A DNA stretch of 64,000 bases from an uncultured Verrucomicrobiota bacterium (GCA_937996795.1 CALKUH010000069.1:1-64000); one strand, 5' to 3'; shown: positions 24,871 through 33,138, numbered from the stretch's first letter. Numbers and translations are program-made. Notes: generated by a model from the sequence alone, not told the origin.

Positions 24871-26277
24871 ATGCAGGTCAGGAAACACGTAGTGATCGTC
24901 GCGCTGCTGGCGCTGAATACGGCCTCCGCCGCGGAACGCGTGGAGCGTCTCTATGAGCAGCATTGCGCCGCGTGCCACGGGGCGCGGTTTGAGGGCGGGC
25001 TCGGCGGGTCGCTGGTGGATGGCGTGTGGAACCATGGGGAGACAGACGCGGCGATTGCGAAGTCGATTGCCGACGGAAACCCCGAGTTCGGCATGACACC
25101 GTTCCGCGGCGTGCTGTCCGACGAGGAAATCCGCGCGATGGTCGTGTACCTGCGCGAGCGCGAAAAGCAGGAGCGCGAGCGCACGGCGCGGCCTCCGCTC
25201 GCTCGGCGGGACGCCGTGGTGGAGACGGAGCGGCAGCGCTACCGCATGGAGGTGTTCGCCACCGGCTTGGAAATCCCGTGGTCGATCGCCTTCCTTCCGG
25301 ACGGCACCTTTCTCGTGACGGAGCGGCCCGGGCGGCTGCGCCCGGTTTCCGCCGACGGCCAGGTGGGTCCCGCCATCCGCGGCACACCCGCCGTGATGCA
25401 TCATGGACAGGGCGGGATGATGGAGGTCGCCCTGCATCCCGGGTACGCCTCGAATGGCTGGATCTATCTCGCCTTTGCCGAAGGCGACCGCGAGGGAAAG
25501 CACGTGCGCGTGATGACGGCGATCGTGCGCGGGCGGATTCGCGACGGCGCGTGGGTGGACGAGCAGGAAATCTGGCGCGCGGACCGCTCGTTCTACGGCG
25601 GCGCAGGCGTGCATTTCGGCAGCCGCATTGCGTTTGACCGCGAGGGCTTTTTGTTCTTCGTGGTCGGCGAACGCGGCGGCTGGCATGAGGCGCAGGATCT
25701 CGCGAGACCGAACGGGAAAATCTACCGGTTGCATGACGACGGCCGTGTGCCGGCGGACAATCCCTTCCGCGACACGCCCGGCGCGCTGCCGGGCATCTGG
25801 AGCTACGGCCATCGCAATCCGCAAGGGCTCGCGTTCGACACGCGGAACGGCGACCTCTACAGCACTGAGCATGGCCCGCGCGGCGGCGACGAATTCAACC
25901 TGATCCGGCCGGGCGCGAACTACGGCTGGCCGGTGATCAGCCACGGCATCAACTATAACGGCCTGCCTTTCACCTCGCTCACCGAGAAGGAGGGCATGGA
26001 ACAGCCCGTGCTGCACTGGACGCCGTCCATCGCGGCGTGCGGGCTCGCCTTCTACGAAGGCGATGCATTCCCGGCCTGGAAGCGCCAGTTCTTCGCGGGC
26101 GCGCTGGCGCAGCAGGAGGTGCGGCGGCTCAAGGTCGAAAACCGCCGCGTCGTCGAGCAGGAGGTCATCCTCAAGAATGCCGGGCGTGTGCGCGATGTGC
26201 GCGCGGGCCCCGACGGCCTGCTCTATGTGGTGCTCAACGGGCCGGACCAGGTGGTCCGCCTGCGTCCCGCGGAATAG
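24871..26277 (+). CDS. cytochrome c-fused PQQ-type sugar dehydrogenase
   Basis: A 468-residue exported protein. A signal peptide covers residues 1-20. A c-type cytochrome domain follows, with the haem site C32-A-A-C35-H36 and a Met ligand near residue 74 in 'FGMTPFRG'. From about residue 125 there is a six-bladed beta-propeller of the glucose/sorbosone dehydrogenase family ('IPWSIAFLPDGTFLVTERPG', 'YGHRNPQGLAFD', 'EHGPRGGDEFN'). Such soluble PQQ enzymes oxidise aldoses in the periplasm; the fused cytochrome would take the electrons directly into respiration. Substrate is unknown and no PQQ synthesis genes are nearby. It diverges from sufE. Confidence 0.87.
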   Translation: MQVRKHVVIVALLALNTASAAERVERLYEQHCAACHGARFEGGLGGSLVDGVWNHGETDAAIAKSIADGNPEFGMTPFRGVLSDEEIRAMVVYLREREKQERERTARPPLARRDAVVETERQRYRMEVFATGLEIPWSIAFLPDGTFLVTERPGRLRPVSADGQVGPAIRGTPAVMHHGQGGMMEVALHPGYASNGWIYLAFAEGDREGKHVRVMTAIVRGRIRDGAWVDEQEIWRADRSFYGGAGVHFGSRIAFDREGFLFFVVGERGGWHEAQDLARPNGKIYRLHDDGRVPADNPFRDTPGALPGIWSYGHRNPQGLAFDTRNGDLYSTEHGPRGGDEFNLIRPGANYGWPVISHGINYNGLPFTSLTEKEGMEQPVLHWTPSIAACGLAFYEGDAFPAWKRQFFAGALAQQEVRRLKVENRRVVEQEVILKNAGRVRDVRAGPDGLLYVVLNGPDQVVRLRPAE

Positions 26278-26365
26278 CCTCACATCGGGAAATTCCTGAT
26301 GGGGATTTCCGTGCCGTCCCCGATGGAGGGACGTGCATAGCGCGGGCAGCATGTGCAATGTTCCG

Positions 26366-26875
26366 ATGAAAGTTGCACATCAGCTCCTGCTTGTGGATGA
26401 CCACGATTTCGTGCGGTGCGCGATCCGCCGCATGCTGGAGGTCGAGCCGGACCTGCGGGTCTGCGGCGAGGCTTCGACGCGCGAGCAGGCGCTGCACCTG
26501 ATCCGCACGAAGCGGCCCCATGCCGTACTGCTGGACCTGATGCTGGGGCGCGAGGACGGATTCTCCTTCATCCAGGAGGTGCGCCGCCTGCATCCGCACC
26601 TGCCGGTGCTGATCCTGAGCCTGCACAAGGAGACGCTCTTCGCGGAGCCCGCGTTGCGCGCGGGCGCGGACGGGTACCTGATGAAAAGCGACGCGTCAGA
26701 GCACTTGATTGAGGCCGTTCGCAGCGTGCTCAATCATCACCTCTACGTGAGCCCGGTCGTGCAGCAATCGATTTTCGACCGCATGCGCGGGCTTGAACAG
26801 CACGCGAAATTTCCCGGCGCGAAGCCGGTCAGGCGAAAGCCGGCGCGTCGCCCAGTTCGTACGTCAGCACGCTGA
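26366..26875 (+). CDS. receiver-only response regulator
   Basis: A 169-residue protein consisting of a NarL-type receiver domain with acidic pair D11-D12, phosphorylation site D57 in 'AVLLDLMLG' and Lys in 'GYLMKSDAS'. After residue 130 there is no helix-turn-helix but a basic tail rich in Lys and Arg. It may act by protein contact, or be a truncated two-domain regulator. No kinase is adjacent. The start at 26366 sits directly before the beta-1 strand; ATG 26351 is possible. The 3' end overlaps the convergent rsmE gene by 47 bases, and the basic tail is encoded in that overlap. Confidence 0.8.
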   Translation: MKVAHQLLLVDDHDFVRCAIRRMLEVEPDLRVCGEASTREQALHLIRTKRPHAVLLDLMLGREDGFSFIQEVRRLHPHLPVLILSLHKETLFAEPALRAGADGYLMKSDASEHLIEAVRSVLNHHLYVSPVVQQSIFDRMRGLEQHAKFPGAKPVRRKPARRPVRTSAR

Positions 26876-27578
26876 GCACAAACAGCGACGCGGTTTCGCT
26901 CCGCAGGATGGTGTCCCCCAGTCGAACCGCCCGCCCGCCGGCGTTGCGTGCCGCGGCGCGCTCGCGCGCGCTGAAGTCGCCCTCCGGCCCGACCAGCACG
27001 GCGACGGACGACGGCCGCGTGTCGCGCGCCGCCTGGAGCACGCTGCGCAGCGGCACCGCGTCGGGTTCGAGCGAACACACAAGCAACAGGTCCACGCGTG
27101 GCATCTGGGTGAGGCAGTCGAGCAGCGGCTGCACGGGTTCCACCTCGGGCAGCCAGTCGGTGCCGCACTGCTTGGCCGCGTTCAGGGCGATCCGCTGCCA
27201 GCGCTCGCGCTTTGCCGCCTCGATGTCCTCGCGCACGCGCACGACCGCGTGGTCCGTTTGCACGGGGCGGATGCGGTGGATGCCGAGTTCCGTGGCCTTC
27301 TGGATGAGCAGGTCCATCTTCTGCTCGCGGGGCAGGCCTTGCAGCAGGATCAATTCCGGTGACGGGCGCGCCTGCACGTGCTGCTGGAGCACGCGCAGCC
27401 GGGCCTCGCGCCGGTGCAGCTCGATGATTTCGCAATCCGCCGACCGGCCCTGCCCGTCGAACGCGGTCACGTGCCCGCCCAGTTTCGCGCGCATCACGGT
27501 GTGCAGGTGATGCACCTCGTCGCGCGGCAGGGCCAGTTCGGTTGCGTGCCAGTCGCCGGGTGGAACGTAACAGCGCAT
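26829..27578 (-). CDS. rsmE: 16S rRNA (uracil(1498)-N(3))-methyltransferase
   Basis: A 249-residue SPOUT-fold methyltransferase that modifies U1498 of 16S rRNA. The small N-terminal PUA-like domain ends near residue 75. The SPOUT part has 'LQGLPREQKMDLLIQKATEL', 'AAKQCGTDWLPEVEP', and the knot 'VLVGPEGDFSARE' followed by 'VRLGDTILRSETA', the SAM-binding signature. Length is normal. It is the last gene of the grpE-dnaJ-rsmE run, 9 bases after dnaJ. The dnaJ-rsmE order is common in bacteria. Confidence 0.95.
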   Translation of the reverse strand: MRCYVPPGDWHATELALPRDEVHHLHTVMRAKLGGHVTAFDGQGRSADCEIIELHRREARLRVLQQHVQARPSPELILLQGLPREQKMDLLIQKATELGIHRIRPVQTDHAVVRVREDIEAAKRERWQRIALNAAKQCGTDWLPEVEPVQPLLDCLTQMPRVDLLLVCSLEPDAVPLRSVLQAARDTRPSSVAVLVGPEGDFSARERAAARNAGGRAVRLGDTILRSETASLFVLSVLTYELGDAPAFA

Positions 27579-27587
27579 GACGTGTGG

Positions 27588-28793
27588 CTATTCCTTTTCG
27601 ACGGCCGCCTTGCGCTCGTAGAACTCGTCGGCCAGGCGGCGGACGTCGCGGACGCCCTTGAAGCTGTCCTCGCTCAGGGATTCCGCCAGGCGGTTCAGCG
27701 CATCGCGCTGCGCGCGGTCAAGCTTGTCCGGCACGACCACGTTCAGGCGCACATGCTGGTCGCCGGTGCCGTAGCCGCGCGGGCCGGCGACGCCCTTGCC
27801 GCGCAGGCGCAGGACCGTGCCGCTCTCCGTGCCGGCGGGGATTTTCAGTTTCGCGTAGCCCTGGATGGTCGGCACCTCGATCTCGCCGCCGAGCGCGGCG
27901 ATCGGGAAGGGCAGGGGCATGTCGCAATAGATGTCGTCGCCGCGGCGCTGGAAGAACGGGTGCGCCTTCACGTGGATGACGACATACAAATCGCCCGCGG
28001 GCCCGCCGCGCGCGCCGCCTTCGCCCTTGCCGGCGAGTCGCAGGCGCGAGCCGGTTTCAACGCCGGCCGGGATTTTGAGCGACAGCGTGCGGCGCGCCTT
28101 CACGCGACCCTCGCCCTGGCATTCGCGGCACGGGCGCGTGATGGTCTGTCCGGCGCCGCCGCAGGCCGGGCACGTCTGCCGCACCTGGAAAAAGCCGCTG
28201 CTGCTGATCACCATGCCGGACCCACCGCAGCGGCGGCACGTCTCGCGCTTGGAACCCGGCTCCGCGCCGCTTCCGCTGCACGTTCCGCATTCGTCCATCA
28301 GCGTCAGCGCGAGATCGCGCGTCGAGCCGAACACGGACTCCTCGAAATCGATTTCAAGGTCCACGCGCAAATCGGAGCCGCGCGCCGCCTGGTCCCGGCT
28401 GCGTCCGCCGCCGCCGAAAAAGTCGTCAAAAATACTGCCTCCGCCTCCGCCGCCCCCGCCTCCACCGCCGAAGGCGCCCATGAACGTGCGCAGCGCCTCT
28501 TCGAGGTCGATGCCGCCGAAGCCCCCTCCCTGGAAGCCTCCGCCGCCCCCGCCTCCGCCCGGCCCGAAGGCACTGTGGCCGAACTGGTCGTAGCGCTCGC
28601 GCTTGGCCTGGTCGCTGAGGACCTCGTACGCCTCCGAGATCTCCTTGAACTTCTCCTCGGCCTCCTTGTTGCCGGGGTTCTTGTCGGGGTGATACTGGAC
28701 GGCGAGCTTGCGGTACGCCTTCTTGATCTCGTCAGCCGTCGCGCCCCGGCTCACGCCGAGCACATCGTAATAGTCGCGCTTATTGCCCGCCAT
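27588..28793 (-). CDS. dnaJ: chaperone DnaJ (type I)
   Basis: A 401-residue co-chaperone that stimulates the DnaK ATPase. The J domain (1-70) has H35-P36-D37. A Gly/Phe-rich region of about 75 residues is unusually glycine-rich, with several long Gly runs. Four zinc-binding repeats follow (CGTCSGSG, CRRCGGSG, CPACGGAG, CRECQGEG), then two substrate-binding beta domains. All features of a full-length type I DnaJ are present. The start overlaps the 3' end of grpE by 14 bases, which implies coupled translation. dnaK is not in the window. Confidence 0.97.
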   Translation of the reverse strand: MAGNKRDYYDVLGVSRGATADEIKKAYRKLAVQYHPDKNPGNKEAEEKFKEISEAYEVLSDQAKRERYDQFGHSAFGPGGGGGGGGFQGGGFGGIDLEEALRTFMGAFGGGGGGGGGGGSIFDDFFGGGGRSRDQAARGSDLRVDLEIDFEESVFGSTRDLALTLMDECGTCSGSGAEPGSKRETCRRCGGSGMVISSSGFFQVRQTCPACGGAGQTITRPCRECQGEGRVKARRTLSLKIPAGVETGSRLRLAGKGEGGARGGPAGDLYVVIHVKAHPFFQRRGDDIYCDMPLPFPIAALGGEIEVPTIQGYAKLKIPAGTESGTVLRLRGKGVAGPRGYGTGDQHVRLNVVVPDKLDRAQRDALNRLAESLSEDSFKGVRDVRRLADEFYERKAAVEKE

Positions 28794-29340
28794 GGTCCGC
28801 CTCCGTTGCCGGGGCCTGTGCCGCCGGGCCGCTGGACACGATCACTTGGACGGGCCGCAGCAGGACCGGCCCGAGCCGGTAGCCGCGACGCGTCTGTTGC
28901 ACGACGGTGTCCACCGGGTGCTGTTCCGAGGGCGCGTGCGTGACGGCTTCGTGCTGGTGCGGGTCGAACGGGGCGCCCGGCGCGGCGTCCACCGCGGCGA
29001 GACCCGCGCGCTCCAGCACGCGCGCGAGTTCGTCCTGCACCATCCGGAACCCCGCGCAAAACGCCTCGTCCGCGCCGTGCGCCGTCGCGCTGCGCAAACC
29101 GAGCTCGAAGTGATCCAGCACGGGAATCAGCGCCTTCATCAGGTCCTCGTGCGCGCGCGCCTGCGCTTCGATGCGCTGGCGCTCCGTGCGCTTGCGGAAG
29201 TTGTCGAAGTCGGCCTGCAACCGGATGTGCCGGTCCTTGAGGGTTTCCAATTCGGCCTGCGCGCGATCAATGCCGGCGGCCGTTTCCGCGGGTTCGGCCG
29301 GCGTCTCTTGCGGCGCGGGAATGTCGGGAGGTGTGTTCAT
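28780..29340 (-). CDS. grpE: nucleotide exchange factor GrpE
   Basis: A 186-residue exchange factor for DnaK. The N-terminal third is acidic and Pro-rich. A long coiled coil spans about 30-75 ('ELETLKDRHIRLQADFDNFRKR'-type helix), followed by 'LIPVLDHFELGL' and the C-terminal beta wing 'FDPHQHEAVTH' and 'RGYRLGPVLLRPVQV'. Three in-frame ATGs are close together (29352, 29349, 29340); the last gives the shortest acidic leader and is chosen with modest certainty. It is first in grpE-dnaJ-rsmE. No CIRCE element is visible upstream, so the heat-shock control is unclear. Confidence 0.93.
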   Translation of the reverse strand: MNTPPDIPAPQETPAEPAETAAGIDRAQAELETLKDRHIRLQADFDNFRKRTERQRIEAQARAHEDLMKALIPVLDHFELGLRSATAHGADEAFCAGFRMVQDELARVLERAGLAAVDAAPGAPFDPHQHEAVTHAPSEQHPVDTVVQQTRRGYRLGPVLLRPVQVIVSSGPAAQAPATEADHGGQ

Positions 29341-29398
29341 GGTGTGCATCAATGGGGCGGGCGCGCGATGCGCCGGGCCAAGCAGAAGAGGATACCGC

Positions 29399-29860
29399 TC
29401 AGAACAGCTTCGTCAACCGCAGGCAGTTGCCCGAGCTGGTGGCGCGCTCGTACGTCACATCGTCGACGAACTTGCGGATGATGTACATGCCGAGGCCGCG
29501 CTGCCGCTCGGTCTGGACATATTCATCGGGATTCACGCTGCGCTGGCTGTCGAAATCAAAGCCCGAGCCGCGGTCGAAAATCTCCACGACGATGCGGTCC
29601 TTGCACTGCATCAGGTTCATGCGCAGGCCCGGGTGGTTCGGGTTGGCCGCCGCGTTGGCCTCGCCGCCGTAGCTGTGTTCGATGACGTTGGCACAGGCCT
29701 CGTCCACGGCCATTTCAAGCTGGGCCGTCTTGAACTCCGACAGCCCCGCGCGCGCGCTGATGTCCATCACCGATTGGCGGATCATGCGCAGGTAGCTGTA
29801 CCGGCAGGGCAGGTGAAGCGTAACGAACCCTTCAATAGACAGGCTCTTGTCGGCGTTCAT
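29399..29860 (-). CDS. RsbW-like anti-sigma serine kinase
   Basis: A 153-residue GHKL ATPase of the SpoIIAB/RsbW family. The N-box is 'LEMAVDEACANVIEHSYGG', the G1 region 'VEIFDRGSGFDF' and G2 'RGLGMYIIRKFVDDV'. In known partner-switching systems such a kinase binds a sigma factor or other target and phosphorylates the cognate STAS antagonist. It follows the STAS gene at 29878-30225, and between the two lie only a T7 and a G10 tract. ATG 29860 directly follows the ten Gs; an in-frame TTG at 29881 would read through the tract. No sigma factor gene is adjacent. Confidence 0.9.
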   Translation of the reverse strand: MNADKSLSIEGFVTLHLPCRYSYLRMIRQSVMDISARAGLSEFKTAQLEMAVDEACANVIEHSYGGEANAAANPNHPGLRMNLMQCKDRIVVEIFDRGSGFDFDSQRSVNPDEYVQTERQRGLGMYIIRKFVDDVTYERATSSGNCLRLTKLF

Positions 29861-29877
29861 CCCCCCCCCCAAAAAAA
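29861..29877 (-). repeat. T7-G10 homopolymer junction between STAS and RsbW-like genes
   Basis: The gap from the STAS stop to the kinase ATG is exactly 17 bases and consists only of seven Ts then ten Gs (coding strand). It replaces a normal Shine-Dalgarno, and ten Gs are long enough to slip during replication. Seen directly. Confidence 0.9.
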
Positions 29878-30225
29878 TCAACGGCTGAACTTGCTTACGG
29901 CCAGGTTGGCGTCCGGATAGACCTGCAGGATCTTGTCGAACCCGAGCAGTTCCACGATGCTGAAAATCTTAGGCGTAAGCGCGGCGAGTTTCAGGTCGCC
30001 GTTGTTCTCCCGCGCGCGGCGGGCGAAGCCGATCAGCGCGCCGAGCGCGGCGCTGTTGATGTAGTCGAGGTTCGCGCATTCAAGCACGATCCGGTGGCGC
30101 TGCTGGTCGCGCAACTGGTTGAGGGAGGACTCGAGGCGGGGGAACGAATAGGCATCGAGGGCCCCGTCCAGGTGGAGAATATCCACGTCGTCCCGGCCCT
30201 CGTGTTTGATTTGGCACTCTCGCAT
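29878..30225 (-). CDS. STAS anti-sigma factor antagonist
   Basis: A 115-residue single STAS domain of the SpoIIAA/RsbV type. The phosphorylation site is Ser58 in 'LDYINSAALGALIG', preceded by 'IVLECANL'. In the known mechanism the unphosphorylated form sequesters the RsbW-like kinase and frees its target; the SpoIIE-type phosphatase encoded 12 bases upstream would reactivate it. It lies in the run STAS, phosphatase, STAS, kinase. Length is normal for the family. Confidence 0.92.
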   Translation of the reverse strand: MRECQIKHEGRDDVDILHLDGALDAYSFPRLESSLNQLRDQQRHRIVLECANLDYINSAALGALIGFARRARENNGDLKLAALTPKIFSIVELLGFDKILQVYPDANLAVSKFSR

Positions 30226-30237
30226 ATCGACTCCAGA

Positions 30238-31692
30238 CTATCCCAACTGTCGCATCACGATCAAGGTCATATCGTCGTACTGGGCGCGTCCGCCCACGAA
30301 TCGCTGCAGGCGCTGGCGCACGTTCTGGACCAGCGGCGCCGCGCCCTCGGCGGCGGCGACCTTGCACGCGTCGAGGAACGCGTTGAGGCCCCATTCCTCG
30401 TCGCGCGCATTCATCGCCTCGGTGATGCCGTCGGTATAGGCGACGACGACATCGCCCGGCTCGAGCTGAACGGTCGTCTCGTCCAGCGCGGAGGAAAACG
30501 TGTCGTCGTCCATCAACCCGATGGCCGCGCCGCTGGAATTGAGGAACTGGATCTCGCCGCGCCGGATCAGCGCGGGCCGTTCGTGGCCGGCGCGGGCGAC
30601 GGTGAGCGTCCGCGATTCGACGTCGAGCACCATGTAGAGCATCGTGACGAACATCTCCTCGGCGATGTCGGCGCTCATCACGCGGCTGATCTGGCGCAGC
30701 ACCGCGGCCGGGCTGCACTGGCCCGGCGCATGTGCGCGCAGCATGCTCCGGCACACCGACATCAGCAGCGCGCCGCCGATGCCCTTGCCCGACACGTCCG
30801 CAATCGCGAGCCCGATGTGGCGGTCGTCCACGCGGATCACGTCATAGTAGTCGCCGCCGACGTGCTGGGCGGGTTCGTTGAATGCCGCGAGTTCGACGCT
30901 CGGCAGGTGGGGCAGCGTCGCGGGCAGCAGCGACGCCTGGATCTGCCGCGCGACGGAGAGGTCGTTGTCGATGCGCCGCTTTTCGTCCAGCGCATCGCGC
31001 AGCCCCGCGTAGTGCACCGCCGCCGCCGCCTGGTCGGCGAGCGCCTGGATCAGGTTGCGGTCCGTATCCGAAAAGGGTTCGCCCGATGTGCGGTTTGCCA
31101 GCGCGAGCACGCCCAGCACGCCGCGGTGGATGCGCAGCGGGACCAGCAGCAGCGTGTGGATGCTGACGAAGTCCAGCGTGTGCCGCGGCACGCGCGGGTC
31201 CGCCGCCGCGTCCGCGATCACGAGGCCGGCGCCGCTCTCCGCGACCTCGCCGATCAGGCCCTCCCCGCGCGCGATGCGGCGGGTGCGCACCAGCTCCTCC
31301 ACATGGCGCGACTTGCTGACGCCCGAATCGAGGCGGCGGTCCAGCTTCTCCATCAGCGGCGGGAACAGCCCGGCCATCGCGCGGACCTGCAACTGGGTCT
31401 GCTGGGGGTCGAACAGATACACCGCGCCCGCGGCGGCCTGCGTCGTGCGCTGCGCATAAAACAGCACGCGTTTCAGCAGCAGGTCGGTTTCCATCTGCTC
31501 GACCTCGGCGAAAATCTCGCCGATGTCGTGCACGAAGCCGAAGATGATTTCCTTTTCACGGTGCAGTTGCGCGGCTTCGCGGCGCGCGCGCTGCATGCGG
31601 AAGTAGAGGTACGCCCCGCCGCCCGCGAGCAGGAGCTGGGTGACGGCCATCAGGGTGAACAGCACGCCCGTGCTGCCGGCCTCGGCGTTCAT
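30238..31692 (-). CDS. membrane GAF-SpoIIE (PP2C) phosphatase
   Basis: A 484-residue RsbU/RsbP-type phosphatase. TM helix at about residues 9-30, then a coiled region and a GAF domain at about 75-225 ('TTQAAAGAVYLFD', 'HTLLLVPLRIHRGVLGVLAL'). A linker 'NDLSVARQIQASLLPATLP' is the RsbU regulatory helix. The SpoIIE domain (about 270-484) has 'VGGDYYDVI', 'IADVSGKGIGGALLM' and 'YTDGITEAMN', the metal-binding Asp positions. It should sense a ligand through GAF and dephosphorylate the STAS proteins encoded on either side. Its ATG overlaps the stop of the upstream STAS gene by 4 bases. Confidence 0.92.
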   Translation of the reverse strand: MNAEAGSTGVLFTLMAVTQLLLAGGGAYLYFRMQRARREAAQLHREKEIIFGFVHDIGEIFAEVEQMETDLLLKRVLFYAQRTTQAAAGAVYLFDPQQTQLQVRAMAGLFPPLMEKLDRRLDSGVSKSRHVEELVRTRRIARGEGLIGEVAESGAGLVIADAAADPRVPRHTLDFVSIHTLLLVPLRIHRGVLGVLALANRTSGEPFSDTDRNLIQALADQAAAAVHYAGLRDALDEKRRIDNDLSVARQIQASLLPATLPHLPSVELAAFNEPAQHVGGDYYDVIRVDDRHIGLAIADVSGKGIGGALLMSVCRSMLRAHAPGQCSPAAVLRQISRVMSADIAEEMFVTMLYMVLDVESRTLTVARAGHERPALIRRGEIQFLNSSGAAIGLMDDDTFSSALDETTVQLEPGDVVVAYTDGITEAMNARDEEWGLNAFLDACKVAAAEGAAPLVQNVRQRLQRFVGGRAQYDDMTLIVMRQLG

Positions 31693-32240
31693 GGGTGTTC
31701 GTTCGGGCTGTGTCGCTGCAGGTCTTCGCGCAGGTACGTCAACACATCCTTGAACCGGGGCAGGTTCTCCTCGGCGATGTTCACGAGGTGCTCATGCGCC
31801 TCGATCATCGTGCGCGTCGTGGTGTCGCGGCTGCTCTCCGGCGTTTCCAGCGCGCGCAGGCTGTCGCTGAGCGCCGCCAGCCCCTTCAGGTCGTCGGGCG
31901 TCGCGCCCGGTTCATACGCCTGCGCGAGGCGGTCGAGGCCCAGCGTCGCGACAAGGCCGCGCACGCGCGGATTCAAATTCAGCAGGATCATCGCGCCCTC
32001 GGGGCGCTGGCGCAGCCGCGTGGCCATGCCGGCGAGCGTGCCCATGAACGTGCTGTCCATGCCCACGCAGTCCGCCATGTCGAGCACCGCCGTGCTGCAG
32101 CCCGCCGCGAGCGCGCTGCGGCCGAATTCCTTGAGCGCCGTGCTGGACTTGAAGGAGCCGCGCCCCTCAACCCGGATCACCGCCACCTGCTTGTGCACGG
32201 TGACCCAGACCCTGTCCGCCGGTGGATGAACATCCGACAT
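31689..32240 (-). CDS. STAS-domain protein with C-terminal helical extension
   Basis: A 183-residue protein. Residues about 10-110 form a STAS domain with the phosphorylatable Ser63 in 'CVGMDSTFMGTLAG'. The remaining 70 residues are helical and charged, which is longer than a plain antagonist. It is the first gene of the operon and overlaps the phosphatase gene by ATGA. As there are two STAS proteins and one kinase, this one may be a second substrate that links another target to the switch, or a scaffold. A possible promoter lies at 32394-32422. Confidence 0.87.
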   Translation of the reverse strand: MSDVHPPADRVWVTVHKQVAVIRVEGRGSFKSSTALKEFGRSALAAGCSTAVLDMADCVGMDSTFMGTLAGMATRLRQRPEGAMILLNLNPRVRGLVATLGLDRLAQAYEPGATPDDLKGLAALSDSLRALETPESSRDTTTRTMIEAHEHLVNIAEENLPRFKDVLTYLREDLQRHSPNEHP

Positions 32241-32393
32241 TAATCAACCCTCACCGGGACGCCCTGGCGTCCCACCCGCGCGGCGGCCGTGCCGGCGCGA
32301 CACTCGAAAAAATGACCACGGGGCCCGCCCCCGGCGCGCGATGCCGCGGACACGACCGTCCTTCCTTGCATACACGCGTTCAACGTCCGCCGA

Positions 32394-32422
32394 CCTTAAC
32401 ACCCGAATCCGTGAAGTGTCAA
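32394..32422 (-). promoter_or_regulatory. candidate promoter of the partner-switching operon
   Basis: TTGACA at 32422-32417 and TTAAGG at 32399-32394 (minus strand) with 17-base spacing. It leaves a leader of about 150 bases before ATG 32240. The rest of the 250-base gap 32241-32490 shows no ORF or repeat I can support. Confidence 0.35.
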
Positions 32423-32490
32423 TGGCCGCAGGCCGAAGGGGAAAGGGACGCAGCGTGGGACGATTCGGGAAAAAGAATCCCATCCGCACA

Positions 32491-32868
32491 TCAGAACAGG
32501 TGCAGCCCCTCGTGTTTCGCGATCAGGGCGAAGTGGCGGTCTTGCGTGTACAGAACGGCGCCGTGCTGTTTTGCGTTTTGGGCGATGATCAGGTCGGGGA
32601 TGCCCACCTTGTTGATCCCCCGCCGAATGCATCGCACCTGGGCCTCCACGATTCCGGGCCAGTCAATGGCCAGTGGAAGGCATGGGATGTCTCTCAGCAG
32701 GGACGCCAGTTTACCGTGTCGCTGCACCATCAGGCGCGGGAGCAGTTCCGCAAGAATCAAGTCGTTGGTCGCGATGAGTCCCTCGTCGATGAGCCAATCA
32801 ATCCGATCATCGGACAGGGTTCCCCGGAAGTACTCAATCCAGATGGAGCTGTCGACCAGCACGCTCAT
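32491..32868 (-). CDS. vapC: PIN-domain ribonuclease toxin (VapC-like)
   Basis: A 125-residue PIN-domain protein. It begins 'MSVLVDSSIWIEYFRG', with Asp6 the first metal ligand. 'TNDLILAELL' gives the conserved Glu, and 'GIPDLIIA' and 'YTQDRHF' the other acidic positions. VapC toxins cleave tRNA or rRNA and stop growth until neutralised. The start overlaps the antitoxin stop by ATGA, the classic vapBC arrangement with the antitoxin first. Catalytic residues look intact, so it should be active. Confidence 0.92.
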   Translation of the reverse strand: MSVLVDSSIWIEYFRGTLSDDRIDWLIDEGLIATNDLILAELLPRLMVQRHGKLASLLRDIPCLPLAIDWPGIVEAQVRCIRRGINKVGIPDLIIAQNAKQHGAVLYTQDRHFALIAKHEGLHLF

Positions 32869-33059
32869 CGACGCTTCCGCACCTCGTTTAGATCGACATC
32901 CAGGTCGACCGTTCCCCGGAACGCCTTTAGCTGCTGAAGCCGGGCTTTCCGAATGAGGTCGCTAAGGGCCGTGATGATCGTGGCTGTTTTGGAGCGCTGC
33001 TGAGAGGCTTTCATCGCCTCCTTTATAAGCGCTTCGGGCAGGTCGAGTGTTGTTCTCAT
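32865..33059 (-). CDS. vapB: ribbon-helix-helix antitoxin (VapB-like)
   Basis: A 64-residue antitoxin. The N-terminus 'MRTTLDLPEALIKEAMKAS' is a ribbon-helix-helix DNA-binding domain (beta strand then helix), followed by a second helix to about residue 40. The tail 'FRGTVDLDVDLNEVRKRR' is the toxin-binding part, similar to other VapB proteins with an FxGxVDxD pattern. It should repress its own operon, and an inverted repeat lies immediately upstream. Confidence 0.9.
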   Translation of the reverse strand: MRTTLDLPEALIKEAMKASQQRSKTATIITALSDLIRKARLQQLKAFRGTVDLDVDLNEVRKRR

Positions 33060-33069
33060 GGAATCACCA

Positions 33070-33097
33070 TATGCATAAAATAGTTGTTCAATGCATA
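33070..33097 (-). promoter_or_regulatory. candidate vapBC operator
   Basis: Inverted arms TATGCAT (33070-33076) and ATGCATA (33091-33097), spaced by 14 bases, lie in an AT-rich patch 10 bases upstream of the vapB start. Ribbon-helix-helix antitoxins bind such dyads. The patch differs sharply from the GC-rich surroundings. Confidence 0.55.
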
Positions 33098-33138
33098 ATT
33101 TATATGCCTGTTGAGGCCTTTGTCAATTCGCGTTCGCT

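Noticed and set aside
26289..26311. GGAAAT/ATTTCC inverted repeat after the sugar dehydrogenase gene
   Set aside because: Short arms and an 11-base loop without a T run; could be chance.
29341..29398. Search for a CIRCE element or heat-shock promoter before grpE
   Set aside because: No TTAGCACTC dyad or recognisable sigma-32 boxes are present in the 58-base gap.
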